From: Alteromonas portus
Lineage (GTDB): Bacteria > Pseudomonadota > Gammaproteobacteria > Enterobacterales > Alteromonadaceae
Assembly (NCBI RefSeq): GCF_005117025.1
Contig: NZ_SWCO01000003.1
Coordinates: 62,001 to 126,000, forward strand
Reading direction: 5' to 3'
Length of the DNA: 64,000 nucleotides
The notes below the pieces were generated by a model that was given only the letters and a program-made list of their open reading frames with translations, was not told where the DNA came from and searched no databases. The translations under genes were made by a program, and so were the position numbers. Shown here piece by piece: positions 46,217 through 55,005 of the stretch. The stretch's first letter is position 1; each line of letters opens with the position of its first letter.

Positions 46217-47020
46217 CTAGTCTGATTGTTGAGTATTTCCATCGCTTATCATTTTTCTGGCACGAGCGTCTGATTGCTTGATCATGTCGTCTATAAGTGT
46301 GGTTTCAGGCATATTTTTCCAATATTTCTTAGGCATTTGGCTAAGCATTGCATTTGTTTTAATACGAGCCGGATTGAAGATGTTCGAATAATATGTAAGC
46401 CAATAACTCTCGATGCGGTCGTTATTAGGAACGACACTAGGATCGGGATTATCTTCAAGTACAAGGGTCTCGGTGTTCCAGTGAGCAGCGCGATAGGGTG
46501 TGAGTATAGACCATCGCATGTTTTTAAAGCGGGTTTTAAAAAAGTCTAGCTTAACTTCTAAACAAAAATGTTCCGGTTCGTACCATGCAATAAAATGCTC
46601 TTGGCCTTCGAGAATAACCTCTCTAAACCGCAAAAAAGCACTCATTTTGTATGCGTCTCGTTTGACGGCTTTAGCCATAGAATACAATTGCATGACGTCA
46701 TCATCCGTTTTTAAATGAATTAAGTTTTTATTTTCATAAATAACGCGCCATAACACCCGATAACACAAAGCGAATCGGCTTTCGTCTTGGTGGCATAACG
46801 CATATTTTAAAAGCATTAGCAGGGGCTTAGGTATTCTAAGGTTGCGCTGTGTTTTGTTGCTAGAAGCGTTATCTATAATATTACCGAAAAGATCATCTTG
46901 GGTAGCTTGAGCGCCTTGCCAAATTATATCTTCAGGCGTTATGAGATTAGCCAAGCATTCTCGCGAAACTTGTCGCCACTCGTCGAAGCCTGGAACCGAG
47001 GAAATTGTAATGGTTTTCAT
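46217..47020 (-). CDS. DUF4130/TIGR03915-like partner of a radical SAM DNA-repair protein
   Basis: Family that always accompanies the radical SAM protein encoded just upstream, and that elsewhere is fused to UdgX-type uracil-DNA glycosylases; a role in DNA repair is inferred in the literature from this. Recognisable blocks are FRFALCYRVLWRV-type region (residues 82-94), VKRDAYKMSAFLRFRE near 117-132, HFIAWYEPEHFCLE, FKTRFKNMRWSILTPYRAAHW, and LTYYSNIFNPARIKTNAMLSQMPKKYWKNMPE near the end. 267 residues; cytoplasmic. It starts 50 bases after the radical SAM stop, so the two form an operon under one promoter with a LexA-like box. Confidence 0.85.
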   Translation of the reverse strand: MKTITISSVPGFDEWRQVSRECLANLITPEDIIWQGAQATQDDLFGNIIDNASSNKTQRNLRIPKPLLMLLKYALCHQDESRFALCYRVLWRVIYENKNLIHLKTDDDVMQLYSMAKAVKRDAYKMSAFLRFREVILEGQEHFIAWYEPEHFCLEVKLDFFKTRFKNMRWSILTPYRAAHWNTETLVLEDNPDPSVVPNNDRIESYWLTYYSNIFNPARIKTNAMLSQMPKKYWKNMPETTLIDDMIKQSDARARKMISDGNTQQSD

Positions 47021-47070
47021 ATCGCGTAATCTTTACGAGTAATTCTGAACTGTGTCTTTTTAAGGCACGT

Positions 47071-48312
47071 TTAAGCACTAAATAACTCAAACTGTTTGGG
47101 CTGCTTGAACTGAAGTTCGAAGTTATTACTATCTAGTAAATGTATGTCAGGGAAATAATCTCCCACGCTTATAAAGGGCTTTAACTTTTTAAGTGGAAGA
47201 CGCATTTTGGTTAGGTCTACCCAGTTAAGCTTTGTGTTTCGTCTAATAGAAAGGATTTTTTGTACTGTACGCGCACCGAGACCGGGCACCCGCAATAGGA
47301 GTTGCTTGTCTGCTTTATTTAAATCGATAGGAAATAAGTGCCGGTTACGCAATGCCCATGCAAGTTTAGGGTCGTAGTCCATATCTAGCATATCGTCTTG
47401 CAATATTTCGTTTAGTTCAAAGCCATAGAATCGCAACAGCCAATCAGCCTGATAAAGTCGATGTTCACGTATTAACGGTGCGGGCTTTAGAGGTAAAACC
47501 TCTGAAGCATGAGGAATGGGAGAGAACGCTGAATAATAAACCCTTCGTAATTTTTGTTGGCTGTAAAGCTTAACACTTGTACCCAAAATTGTTTTGTCGT
47601 TAGAATCATCAGCCCCAATTATCATTTGTGTCGATTGTCCGCCAGGCGCAAAACGGGGAGGGCGTTTTCCCGAAAAGGTTTTATCGAACTTATGTTCTGC
47701 TATTTTGTCTTTGAGCGAATTCATCGAACCGTGAATATCGCTAAGGTCTTTCTCTGGCGCATATTTATTTAACGAAGACTGTGTTGGCATCTCTACGTTT
47801 ATACTGAGCCTGTCAGCATACAAACCCGCTTCTGCTTGCAACTCGGGCGATGCATTTGGAATGGTTTTAAGATGAATATACCCCTTAAAGCCATGATCAA
47901 GACGCAGAGACTTTGCTATGCGAACCATACTTTCCATAGTGATATCAGGAGAGCCAACAATACCTGAACTTAAAAACAACCCTTCAATGTAGTTACGTTT
48001 ATAAAAGTTAAGGGTTAAATCTACCGTTTCTTTTACCGAAAACCGAGCCCGTTGAACGTTGCTAGACACTCTATTGATGCAATAATGACAGTCGTAGATG
48101 CAATAGTTAGTCATGAGGATCTTTAATAAAGACACACACCTTCCATCGGGTGTGAAACTGTGACAAATCCCCGCACCGCCGGTAAGTGAACCTATACCCG
48201 TTTTTTCGGCTTTTCCAGCGTGCCGTTTACCCGCTGAACCACTTGCACAAGAGGCGTCATACTTTGCCGCATCAGATAATATTTCGAGTTTTTGTATCAG
48301 TTTGTCATGCAT
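47071..48312 (-). CDS. Putative DNA modification/repair radical SAM protein (TIGR03916-like)
   Basis: Radical SAM enzyme with the [4Fe-4S]-binding CxxxCxxC at Cys71, Cys75 and Cys78 (YCIYDCHYCINR). The N-terminus DAAKYDASCASGSAG and the segment CHSFTPDGRCVSLLKILMTN are typical of the family. A helix-hairpin-helix, LRVPGLGARTVQKIL (340-354), near the C-terminus points to DNA contact. 413 residues. The reaction is unknown; spore-photoproduct-lyase-like or base-repair chemistry has been suggested by analogy. First gene of an operon with the DUF4130 partner. The promoter carries a 20-bp LexA-like box, suggesting SOS induction. Confidence 0.88.
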   Translation of the reverse strand: MHDKLIQKLEILSDAAKYDASCASGSAGKRHAGKAEKTGIGSLTGGAGICHSFTPDGRCVSLLKILMTNYCIYDCHYCINRVSSNVQRARFSVKETVDLTLNFYKRNYIEGLFLSSGIVGSPDITMESMVRIAKSLRLDHGFKGYIHLKTIPNASPELQAEAGLYADRLSINVEMPTQSSLNKYAPEKDLSDIHGSMNSLKDKIAEHKFDKTFSGKRPPRFAPGGQSTQMIIGADDSNDKTILGTSVKLYSQQKLRRVYYSAFSPIPHASEVLPLKPAPLIREHRLYQADWLLRFYGFELNEILQDDMLDMDYDPKLAWALRNRHLFPIDLNKADKQLLLRVPGLGARTVQKILSIRRNTKLNWVDLTKMRLPLKKLKPFISVGDYFPDIHLLDSNNFELQFKQPKQFELFSA

Positions 48313-48420
48313 CGCTGGTGAGCACTTCCTAAAAATAGTGTCGGCTAGTCATTCTCTGTTCACCTAAAATAGGCGCCCCCACACGTTATCTGCGAGAAAA
48401 TAAAGAATGAAGAATCCGTA

Positions 48421-48440
48421 TAGTGTATATTTATACAGTA
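48421..48440 (-). promoter_or_regulatory. Predicted LexA (SOS) box of the radical SAM operon
   Basis: On the minus strand TACTGTATAAATATACACTA, which differs from the gammaproteobacterial consensus TACTGTATATATATACAGTA at two positions (one in the free AT spacer, one in the second ACAG). It is 109 bases before the radical SAM start codon and overlaps a predicted -10 box. Confidence 0.75.
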
Positions 48441-48465
48441 TATCTTGAAGAGAGAAAAATTTGAA
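48437..48465 (-). promoter_or_regulatory. Predicted promoter of the radical SAM operon
   Basis: Minus strand TTCAAA (48465-48460) and TATACT (48442-48437), exact 17-base spacer. The -10 box shares its last bases with the LexA-like box, the usual repressor geometry. Confidence 0.6.
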
Positions 48466-48575
48466 CTTAAATTCCTATTGCTGAAATTTAAGTTTATAGA
48501 TGTAAGGAGAGAAGCTAGGTGAAAGCATTGAAGAAAACGGGGGAGATGTACCAATAATAACGCTGCTGGAACACT

Positions 48576-50216
48576 TTAAAACCCAATGAATTTAGAGAGC
48601 TCGTCTCTTATGTTCTCATACTTTTCTTTGTACGGCGCTTTTAAGGTCATATCATCAATTAGTTTGAATAATCGCTTACACTCGTTAACGAGTTTAATGT
48701 CCGCATTATCTTCTTTTATAGCTATTTGCAGTAAGCACTGTAGTAGGTTAAGCGCAACCCCTGTATTTACAGGTGCAAAGCCTTGGGCTAAGGCAAACGA
48801 GGCTTTAGCTCGTTCGTAGTCTTGCTGCTGATAATGCTGAATACCTTCTCGGTTAAACTGTTGGTAACATGCCAGGTTTTTTTGTGCGTTTTGAGCCTGT
48901 GCCTTTAGCATGTTTGAACTATTTGGATCGAGCTCGGCCTCTCTTGATGAAAGCATTGCATTGAGCTGAAGCGCGTCGTCGAATTCACCCAGTTTGTACA
49001 TAATATTGATACTGTCTGGAAGAAAAGCCGTAGGGACTTCTGTGTATTTATCCTCCAACTGTGTTTGTGATGTATTTAAGTGACGTTTCGCATCAATTAA
49101 CTTTCCGTCTATCGCACTTATTCTTGCGTTTACAATATAGCCAAAGATGTCTACGTCGAACTCTCTGTCTATTTTTTGTAAATGCTCATCAAACTTGCCT
49201 CGTTGAAGGGTAAGTAGCGCCTCTTGTTGATACTTGTTACGTTGCTTTTTATCTTCAGCGCTCTCGGCTACATCAAGCAAACTGCGAATAATGCCGCACC
49301 AGTGCAGGCTTGTTTTATTGACAGTGCGCTTAGATAAGTCCCAAATAGCTTGGCTGGAAGTGGCAGCGAGTACTAAATCGTTACTCTGACGACCAATTTC
49401 GCACGCTTTATAGTGACGAGGTAACGAAAAGGGAGACAATTTAATTGCCTCTTTTATTGACTCAAGGGCTTTTTCCGACGATGACATGGCGTGATGAGCC
49501 TGTGCGAGAATATCATGGGCGTCTGCATTAAACCGGTTACGCTTTAGCGTTTTTTTGGCAACAGAAATTGCTTTTTCATAGTCGTTAAGCTGAAGATAAG
49601 ACTTTCCAATTGCTATTTGCGCCCATAGCACAGGTTTGCCTTCTATATAGTCACGCAGAACATCAAGTGCTTTTTGAGGCTGCGATATACGCCAGTAGAG
49701 CTCAACGAGTAGTTGTTCACAATGACCCTTATAGTGACGCGGGGTTTCTAAAAGCCCTTCGATGTGGTCAATTGCGCTATTGAATTCACCTTGTTCTATT
49801 AAGCTGAACGCTAGCTGGAGGAACTGCCTTTTTTGCCAAGCGCGTATAATCCGAGACTTTAATTGGACTTGGGAAAAAGGCTTTATTAAGAAGTCATCGG
49901 GGCGGCGTTCGATACTGCCAAGAACTACAGGCCGGGCACTATCGGCACTGATAAGAATAAATACTGAGGTAGGATTAATTAACCTGCGAGTGCGCAACTC
50001 TTCAATAAGTTCATAGCCATTTTTATTCTCTGTCCCCAGATGTAAGTCACAAATTACAATATCAAACTTGTGCTTTTTGCAAAGCGATACAGCTTGTTCA
50101 GCGGAAGATTTCGTGACTACATCGGACGCGCCCATTGAATGCATAAGCCCTTTCAAAAGAAGTAAGAAAGGGCGTTGATCTTCAACAATCAATACTTGTT
50201 TGTTGCTAAATTGCAT
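48576..50216 (-). CDS. Response regulator with C-terminal TPR domain (REC-TPR, copy 2)
   Basis: Receiver domain (5-125) with Glu12/Asp13, phospho-acceptor Asp57 in IVICDLHLG, Ser90 and Lys112 in IKPFS, then some 400 residues of TPR-type helices (QIAIGKSYLQLNDYEKAISV; AHDILAQAHHAMSSSEKALE). Same layout and length as the gene at 27804 but diverged, so an old paralogue. No output domain is visible; it probably works by binding partners when phosphorylated. Monocistronic; no kinase adjacent. Confidence 0.87.
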   Translation of the reverse strand: MQFSNKQVLIVEDQRPFLLLLKGLMHSMGASDVVTKSSAEQAVSLCKKHKFDIVICDLHLGTENKNGYELIEELRTRRLINPTSVFILISADSARPVVLGSIERRPDDFLIKPFSQVQLKSRIIRAWQKRQFLQLAFSLIEQGEFNSAIDHIEGLLETPRHYKGHCEQLLVELYWRISQPQKALDVLRDYIEGKPVLWAQIAIGKSYLQLNDYEKAISVAKKTLKRNRFNADAHDILAQAHHAMSSSEKALESIKEAIKLSPFSLPRHYKACEIGRQSNDLVLAATSSQAIWDLSKRTVNKTSLHWCGIIRSLLDVAESAEDKKQRNKYQQEALLTLQRGKFDEHLQKIDREFDVDIFGYIVNARISAIDGKLIDAKRHLNTSQTQLEDKYTEVPTAFLPDSINIMYKLGEFDDALQLNAMLSSREAELDPNSSNMLKAQAQNAQKNLACYQQFNREGIQHYQQQDYERAKASFALAQGFAPVNTGVALNLLQCLLQIAIKEDNADIKLVNECKRLFKLIDDMTLKAPYKEKYENIRDELSKFIGF

Positions 50217-50338
50217 TTCAAATCCATGAATGAGCGCTGCATTTACTTGTTACAAGTATATCTAACTTTAAAAAATAAGCTTAAGAAAAACATTATCTTG
50301 CCGAAAACATACGTATACACACAAAGCCTTTATTACGA

Positions 50339-50905
50339 ATGTCTGCAGAAATAACCCAAGCGAGTGAAAAAGCAACAATCGACCCCAGTATTTTCTGGGA
50401 GCGAAGCGGTGTTCTTGCGCGTTCATCGTCTCAGGGGGCTTTGTTCTCTTTATATCTTGCCATGCACCAGCACAGTGTGGCAGAGCCATTTGAAATAGAA
50501 GTAGCAACATCCGCTAATGACAATATTCAAAGCATAGAAGCAAAGCTTGCTTCGCTTAATCATTACAGGCGGCCTTCATTATCGGCTAATGAAAAAGCGT
50601 GGGAAAATATGCACGTATGTTCAAGCTTAGTGTCTAAGGATTTCGAAAGTGCCCGTCTTTTTCTTCACATGAAACCATTGCCGCTTGCGCAAACTGATAA
50701 CGCGAAACGACTCCCTGATGACGTAGTAGAAAACTGCAGCTTAGCAGCGCAAAAACGACTCAAAAAACAATATGCCAATATGCTAAAAGAAGATAATACA
50801 ATACTTTACGATATTCTCTCGGCACAAGGTGAAAGACAAACTACGAAAGACGGAAATAACAAACAGGTTCACGATAGTTTGTCATCCTTTGAGAAGATTG
50901 CGTAA
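50339..50905 (+). CDS. Unknown protein, possibly VC2046/SO_2500 family
   Basis: 188 residues, cytoplasmic, not confidently recognised. The segment SSSQGALFSLYLAMHQHSV (residues 30-48) and the alternating helix pattern could fit the gammaproteobacterial VC2046/SO_2500 family, but this is a weak resemblance. A conserved-looking NHYRRPSLSANEKAW occurs near 73-87; the last 40 residues are polar. Start at 50339 has no clear Shine-Dalgarno sequence. Precedes trhO by 133 bases. Confidence 0.65.
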   Translation: MSAEITQASEKATIDPSIFWERSGVLARSSSQGALFSLYLAMHQHSVAEPFEIEVATSANDNIQSIEAKLASLNHYRRPSLSANEKAWENMHVCSSLVSKDFESARLFLHMKPLPLAQTDNAKRLPDDVVENCSLAAQKRLKKQYANMLKEDNTILYDILSAQGERQTTKDGNNKQVHDSLSSFEKIA

Positions 50906-51038
50906 ACTTGCTGATAGTAGCTAGAACAAGCATATTAGCCCGCTCCCGTATCCGGCCTAGTTTTTACCGCTCTTTTTTGTTATATTCCGCGCCGCATTTT
51001 TGCACTGGTCTTACGCTCCAATCAGCAAAGGTTAAAAT

Positions 51039-52034
51039 ATGTCTAAATTTATTGTATGCGCGATGTACAAGTTCGTTGCGCTTGAAAACTTCAAAGAAAT
51101 TCGCCAACCGCTTCTAGAAACTATGGAAGCCAATGGTATCAAAGGTACACTTCTACTCGCTCACGAAGGCATCAACGGTACAGTTTCTGGTACCCGTGAA
51201 GGCATTGACGCATTGCTCGCTTATCTGAATAGCGATGAACGTATCAATCCTATTTCTTATAAAGAGTCACTTCACGATGAACAGCCGTTTTATCGCACGA
51301 AAGTAAAACTGAAAAAAGAAATCGTGACTATGGGCGTTGAGGGAATTGACCCTCGCAAAACCGTAGGCACTTACGTAAAACCTAAAGACTGGAACGCATT
51401 GATTAGCGACCCAGATGTTACGGTTATTGACACGCGAAACGGTTATGAAATTGAAATTGGTACGTTCAAACACGCTATCGACCCTAAAACCGAAACGTTC
51501 CGCGAGTTCCCTGAATACGTAGCTAAAGAACTAGACCCGTCAAAAAACAAAAAGGTAGCGATGTTCTGTACAGGTGGAATACGCTGTGAAAAATCGACAG
51601 CTTATTTGAAAGAGCAAGGTTTTGACGAGGTTTACCACTTAGAGGGCGGCATTCTTCAGTATCTGGAAGATGTGCCGAAAGAAGAGTCATTGTGGGAAGG
51701 TGATTGCTTTGTATTTGATAATCGCGTTGCAGTTAACCACGACTTAGAGAAAAGCCATTATGAGCAGTGCTACGCGTGTCGACTTCCTATTACCGAAGAC
51801 GACAAACAAAGCGATAAGTACGAGCCTGGTGTAAGCTGCCCTCACTGCTTTGGCACCCATACCGACGACCAAATTGCTCGCTTTAGAGAACGAGAAAAAC
51901 AGGTTCAGCTGGCGAAAGAGCGTCAACAGGAGCACGTAGGTACTGAAGCGCGTTTAACCATGGAACAAAAGCGCCAGGAAAAAGCAGAAGCTCAACGTTT
52001 ACGCGCACTTAAAGCAAAAGAAAATCAGGCGTAG
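51039..52034 (+). CDS. trhO: tRNA uridine-34 hydroxylase TrhO (YceA, rhodanese family)
   Basis: Oxygen-dependent hydroxylase making 5-hydroxyuridine at position 34 of tRNA, the precursor of cmo5U. N-terminal acylphosphatase-like half with [15 protein letters not shown] (38-52), rhodanese half with DTRNGYEI (131-138) and active Cys177 in [13 protein letters not shown], then a C-terminal Cys-rich CYACRLP...CPHCFG. 331 residues. It acts in the same modification pathway as cmoM at 24144. The ATG is preceded by AAAGG. Confidence 0.94.
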   Translation: MSKFIVCAMYKFVALENFKEIRQPLLETMEANGIKGTLLLAHEGINGTVSGTREGIDALLAYLNSDERINPISYKESLHDEQPFYRTKVKLKKEIVTMGVEGIDPRKTVGTYVKPKDWNALISDPDVTVIDTRNGYEIEIGTFKHAIDPKTETFREFPEYVAKELDPSKNKKVAMFCTGGIRCEKSTAYLKEQGFDEVYHLEGGILQYLEDVPKEESLWEGDCFVFDNRVAVNHDLEKSHYEQCYACRLPITEDDKQSDKYEPGVSCPHCFGTHTDDQIARFREREKQVQLAKERQQEHVGTEARLTMEQKRQEKAEAQRLRALKAKENQA

Positions 52035-52086
52035 ACAGCTAGAAAGAAGGGCGTTACACTCGTGGTTATTGCAGTTGAAATAAGGA

Positions 52087-52335
52087 ATGCGAGTGAGCAC
52101 TCAACTTTCAGAATCTAAAATTGAAGAAATTAGAAAGGACTTCAGCTTTTTCGATCGTGATGGCAATGGCCAAATCGATTTACCGGAGTTCATCGAGCTT
52201 CTAACCGTTATTTCACCAAAAACGAAAGCTAGCCATGTTCAAGAAGGCTTTAAGCTTATCGATAGTAACGACGATGGTTACATCGACTTTGAAGAGTTTT
52301 TGGAGTGGTGGCAAGAAGGATGGTGGGAGTACTAA
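52087..52335 (+). CDS. EF-hand calcium-binding protein
   Basis: 82 residues with two canonical EF-hand loops, DRDGNGQIDLPE (23-34) and DSNDDGYIDFEE (59-70), each with the acidic residues at positions 1, 3, 5, 9 and 12. No signal peptide, so a cytoplasmic Ca2+ buffer or sensor. The aromatic end WWQEGWWEY is odd. ATG at 52087 or the in-frame GTG at 52093 may be the start. A terminator follows at 52433. Confidence 0.92.
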   Translation: MRVSTQLSESKIEEIRKDFSFFDRDGNGQIDLPEFIELLTVISPKTKASHVQEGFKLIDSNDDGYIDFEEFLEWWQEGWWEY

Positions 52336-52432
52336 GCGTAGCCTTAGTAATACCTGTCCATAACTGAGATTTTAAAACACACTATGCAAAGTGTGTGTAT
52401 AAAGATCCTTGGCTACGCAAATATAAACGCAA

Positions 52433-52463
52433 ACGAGTGCTCCACCGGAGCGCTCGTTTTTTT
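52433..52463 (+). terminator. Rho-independent terminator after the EF-hand gene
   Basis: 10-bp stem ACGAGTGCTC (52433-52442) with GAGCGCTCGT (52448-52457), one G-T pair, loop CACCG, then seven T residues. Confidence 0.9.
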
Positions 52464-52694
52464 ATGCCCTAGGTTTATGCTACTTAGTGAACACCTTAGG
52501 CCGTCTCTTAAACAAGTATGTACCAATAGTATAAAGGTTCTGAGCCTACCGTGGCGTAAAAACGCCCACTAGTATCGGTGGTTTCTGCTGAAAATCCCTT
52601 CGAAATATGCGCTAAAACTGCACATTATAGAAAATAAAGGTTGCTAGAGTAGTCCTTACCATTTCCATGTACAGTTAGTTACTTAAAGGGCGGC
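52464..52694. other. Promoter region of the YHYH gene, otherwise empty
   Basis: Part of a 359-base gap between the EF-hand and YHYH genes. No ORF, RNA or repeat is supported; a short ORF that reads through the terminator is not credible. Confidence 0.5.
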
Positions 52695-53765
52695 TTGAAA
52701 CACACTATGAGAATAGTAAACCTAATAATTCTATTTGGACTGGCGGTGCAACTTATTGCTTGCGGTTCGGAAGACTCAGATACCTCAGACAGTGACGTCG
52801 TTGCCGAGACCGACAGCTCGACCAATACTTCAGATGAAAACACTACCAGTGTAGAAGTCTTTGACCCCAATCTTTTTTCCTCATTTTCTCAAATCAGTCC
52901 ATTTGAGCTAGTGGACTGTACATTGTCAAACGGTGAGGACTCTCAATGTTATACCGCGGTATATGAAAATGTTCGCGAAACCCGAACGGTTATTTGTCCG
53001 GAAAACGTAGGTGAAGTTGGCGGATTAGGTATATATGACGGCACAACGAACCCGGGTATACGTGTTTTAGATGATGATTTATGGGCAGATTTCGCAACAG
53101 ACGGTTACGATATTATAAATGATGATGGCACGATAAATATTCAAGTACCAGAAGGCGGCCCCGGTTCTGGTTTTATTGAGGCGGGCTCCGGCATCAGTGG
53201 CTCGTGTTTAGATGCAGAGTTAGACGAAACCTATCAGATCACATATACCATTCCGGCTTACCCGACAAAAGCAACTTCTGTTGCCACTACGAATTCACTG
53301 GAATATTGGGGATTATCGTTAGATGGCTTTCCATTTGCTGAAAAGCCACCAGGTGCGGCGAGTCAAGTGGGTGTCGCTATCCCTGGATTAGACAGCTGCG
53401 GCGGGCATCCACAACCTGATGGCCCGTATCACTACCATTTAGTACCCCATGTCATCGACGATTTACTCGCACAGAATGACATAACTAAAGTGGTTTGTGA
53501 GTACATTCCACAAACTGACAATACCATTTTAGGCTATGCAAGAGACGGTTTCGCTATTTATGGTACGCGAGATGCTGATGACACAATTCCTAACGATCTA
53601 GACCAATGTCAAGGTCATACCCATTCCTCTGACGATGACAATGAGACTTATCATTATCATATTACCAATGAACTTAGTCCATCTACCGATACTGGTTACA
53701 CTAACATCCTCCCTTGCACTGTTGGCGAAACAGCTGAAAATAATGGGTTTGCTCGTTATGAATAG
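52695..53765 (+). CDS. YHYH-domain lipoprotein
   Basis: Exported lipoprotein with lipobox LIAC (Cys23 from the TTG at 52695, Cys19 from ATG 52707). The TTG is chosen because AAAGGG ends 4 bases before it and the n-region is then better; both are possible. A Ser/Asp/Thr-rich linker (24-55) leads to the YHYH domain: CGGHPQPDGPYHYH with YHYH 245-248, YARDGFAIYG (281-290), and a second YHYH at 319-322 after GHTH. The His clusters suggest metal binding, perhaps copper or iron; the family function is unknown. Eight Cys outside the lipobox may form disulfides. Its stop overlaps the next gene. Confidence 0.88.
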   Translation: MKHTMRIVNLIILFGLAVQLIACGSEDSDTSDSDVVAETDSSTNTSDENTTSVEVFDPNLFSSFSQISPFELVDCTLSNGEDSQCYTAVYENVRETRTVICPENVGEVGGLGIYDGTTNPGIRVLDDDLWADFATDGYDIINDDGTINIQVPEGGPGSGFIEAGSGISGSCLDAELDETYQITYTIPAYPTKATSVATTNSLEYWGLSLDGFPFAEKPPGAASQVGVAIPGLDSCGGHPQPDGPYHYHLVPHVIDDLLAQNDITKVVCEYIPQTDNTILGYARDGFAIYGTRDADDTIPNDLDQCQGHTHSSDDDNETYHYHITNELSPSTDTGYTNILPCTVGETAENNGFARYE

Positions 53766-54294
53766 TGCCAATATAAAGTGGATACCGTGGTATCGATACA
53801 AGCTAATGTTTTATAGTTTGTGTTTAATCGGGAGCTTGTTGAGTAACAGTGCTTATGCTCACAATACCCAACAAGCCAGCTTCAATGTCGTTCTTAACGG
53901 CACCGAAAGTTATATCGACCTATATTTGTCCCAATATGGGGTAGAGCAAGCATTAAAAGCAAGCCAGCCTTCGTCAGATAGTAATGATACTGATAGCACG
54001 GCTTTTAAGCAGCGCTTAATTAAGCATATCAAAGACAATACAAGACTGTTTGTGAACGGCAGTATTATTACGTATGGTATGGGGATGCTAAAGCTCGGTA
54101 GCCATGAAACCCGTGCTCGGCTAAAGCTAAACAATGTTCCAGAAGTAATTTCTCAGATTGAAGCTAAAGTTACGTGCTTTAGCAACAATACCCATCAAGT
54201 CAATGTGCTTAGCATCACACACAACGGCACTAAAAAACGCTACCGCCTAAGCGACGAAAATAAATATGAAATAGCATTTTCTTGGGCTAGCTAA
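53758..54294 (+). CDS. Small exported protein coupled to the YHYH gene, unknown
   Basis: 178 residues from ATG 53758, which overlaps the YHYH stop by 8 bases, so translational coupling is likely. After a 16-residue leader comes a signal peptide MFYSLCLIGSLLSNSAYA, cleaved before HNTQQASF, so the product is periplasmic or secreted. The mature part is a predicted beta-rich domain of about 140 residues (FNVVLNGTESYIDLYLSQ, LKLNNVPEVISQIEAKV). Not recognised. ATG 53806 at the signal peptide is an alternative start. Its strict coupling suggests it works with the YHYH protein. Confidence 0.75.
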   Translation: MNSANIKWIPWYRYKLMFYSLCLIGSLLSNSAYAHNTQQASFNVVLNGTESYIDLYLSQYGVEQALKASQPSSDSNDTDSTAFKQRLIKHIKDNTRLFVNGSIITYGMGMLKLGSHETRARLKLNNVPEVISQIEAKVTCFSNNTHQVNVLSITHNGTKKRYRLSDENKYEIAFSWAS

Positions 54295-54471
54295 CGATTG
54301 ATTTAGCGCGTGTAAATTGCCCAACTGAAATTTGATCCAAGTAGTGTGGCCATTTTTAACTAATTAACTATAGCGGTCACAATACACTTCTATTTTGGGG
54401 GCTTAGCCATTCTAATTTAGTTGGGAAGACTTCTTTATTACTGAATAAAGGTAGAAGTTAGTGTGTAGAGA

Positions 54472-55005
54472 TCACCAATCACCACTATATATAACGTTAG
54501 CTTTAGCAGCTTCTACTTCTAACGGTGCTTTTTCGTACCCATATTCTGCCATGTCAAAAAAGTGTTGGGTAACAACGTCATCTAAACTGGCTCTTTCAAT
54601 CTGAAGTACATGTACAAGCTCATGGGCTAGCTTGGGCCTAGTGAGTTTGAAATCTTTTCGCGCGTATATTGAATACCCAAAAACTTGTGCGTTATTTATT
54701 ATGCCTTCTCCAACTAGACCAACGGCTTCACCAAAAACCTTAAGTGCGAAGTTTTCATGAGGGAATGGCACTTCATCAACATAGACAACTCTTACTTTTT
54801 CAGGGTATTTAATGCCTATTTCAGCTGCTAATGCCAGCTCTTTTTGATTTAACGGTACACCTATTTCCATGCCTTCCTTGTCTGTTTTTTGCGCCCAACC
54901 TATATACTGTGGCAATAACACACTGGCTATTAACGTTTTATGAAAAAGTACCGCGATGAGTGCAACAACAATTGCCGCTATTGATATAAGCTTGAATAGT
55001 TTCAC
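54472..55005 (-). CDS. Membrane-anchored HELVH (zincin-like) protein, unknown
   Basis: 177 residues. An N-terminal membrane helix (4-21) is followed by a periplasmic domain with the zinc-binding motif HELVH at 128-132 (LAHELVHVLQIER); Glu163 or Glu165 in APLEVEAAK could be the third ligand, as in DUF4157-type proteins. Probably a peptidase or a metal-binding scaffold facing the periplasm. Not assigned to a named family. Monocistronic. Confidence 0.78.
   Translation of the reverse strand: MKLFKLISIAAIVVALIAVLFHKTLIASVLLPQYIGWAQKTDKEGMEIGVPLNQKELALAAEIGIKYPEKVRVVYVDEVPFPHENFALKVFGEAVGLVGEGIINNAQVFGYSIYARKDFKLTRPKLAHELVHVLQIERASLDDVVTQHFFDMAEYGYEKAPLEVEAAKANVIYSGDW

Noticed and set aside
50308-50317. 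ATACGTAT core upstream of the 50339 gene, like the LacI-type operator
   Set aside because: Only the 8-bp core is shared; the TG and CA ends are missing, and the gene has no link to sugar use.
52384-52572. 62-residue ORF on the plus strand
   Set aside because: It runs through a strong rho-independent terminator and has no ribosome binding site.
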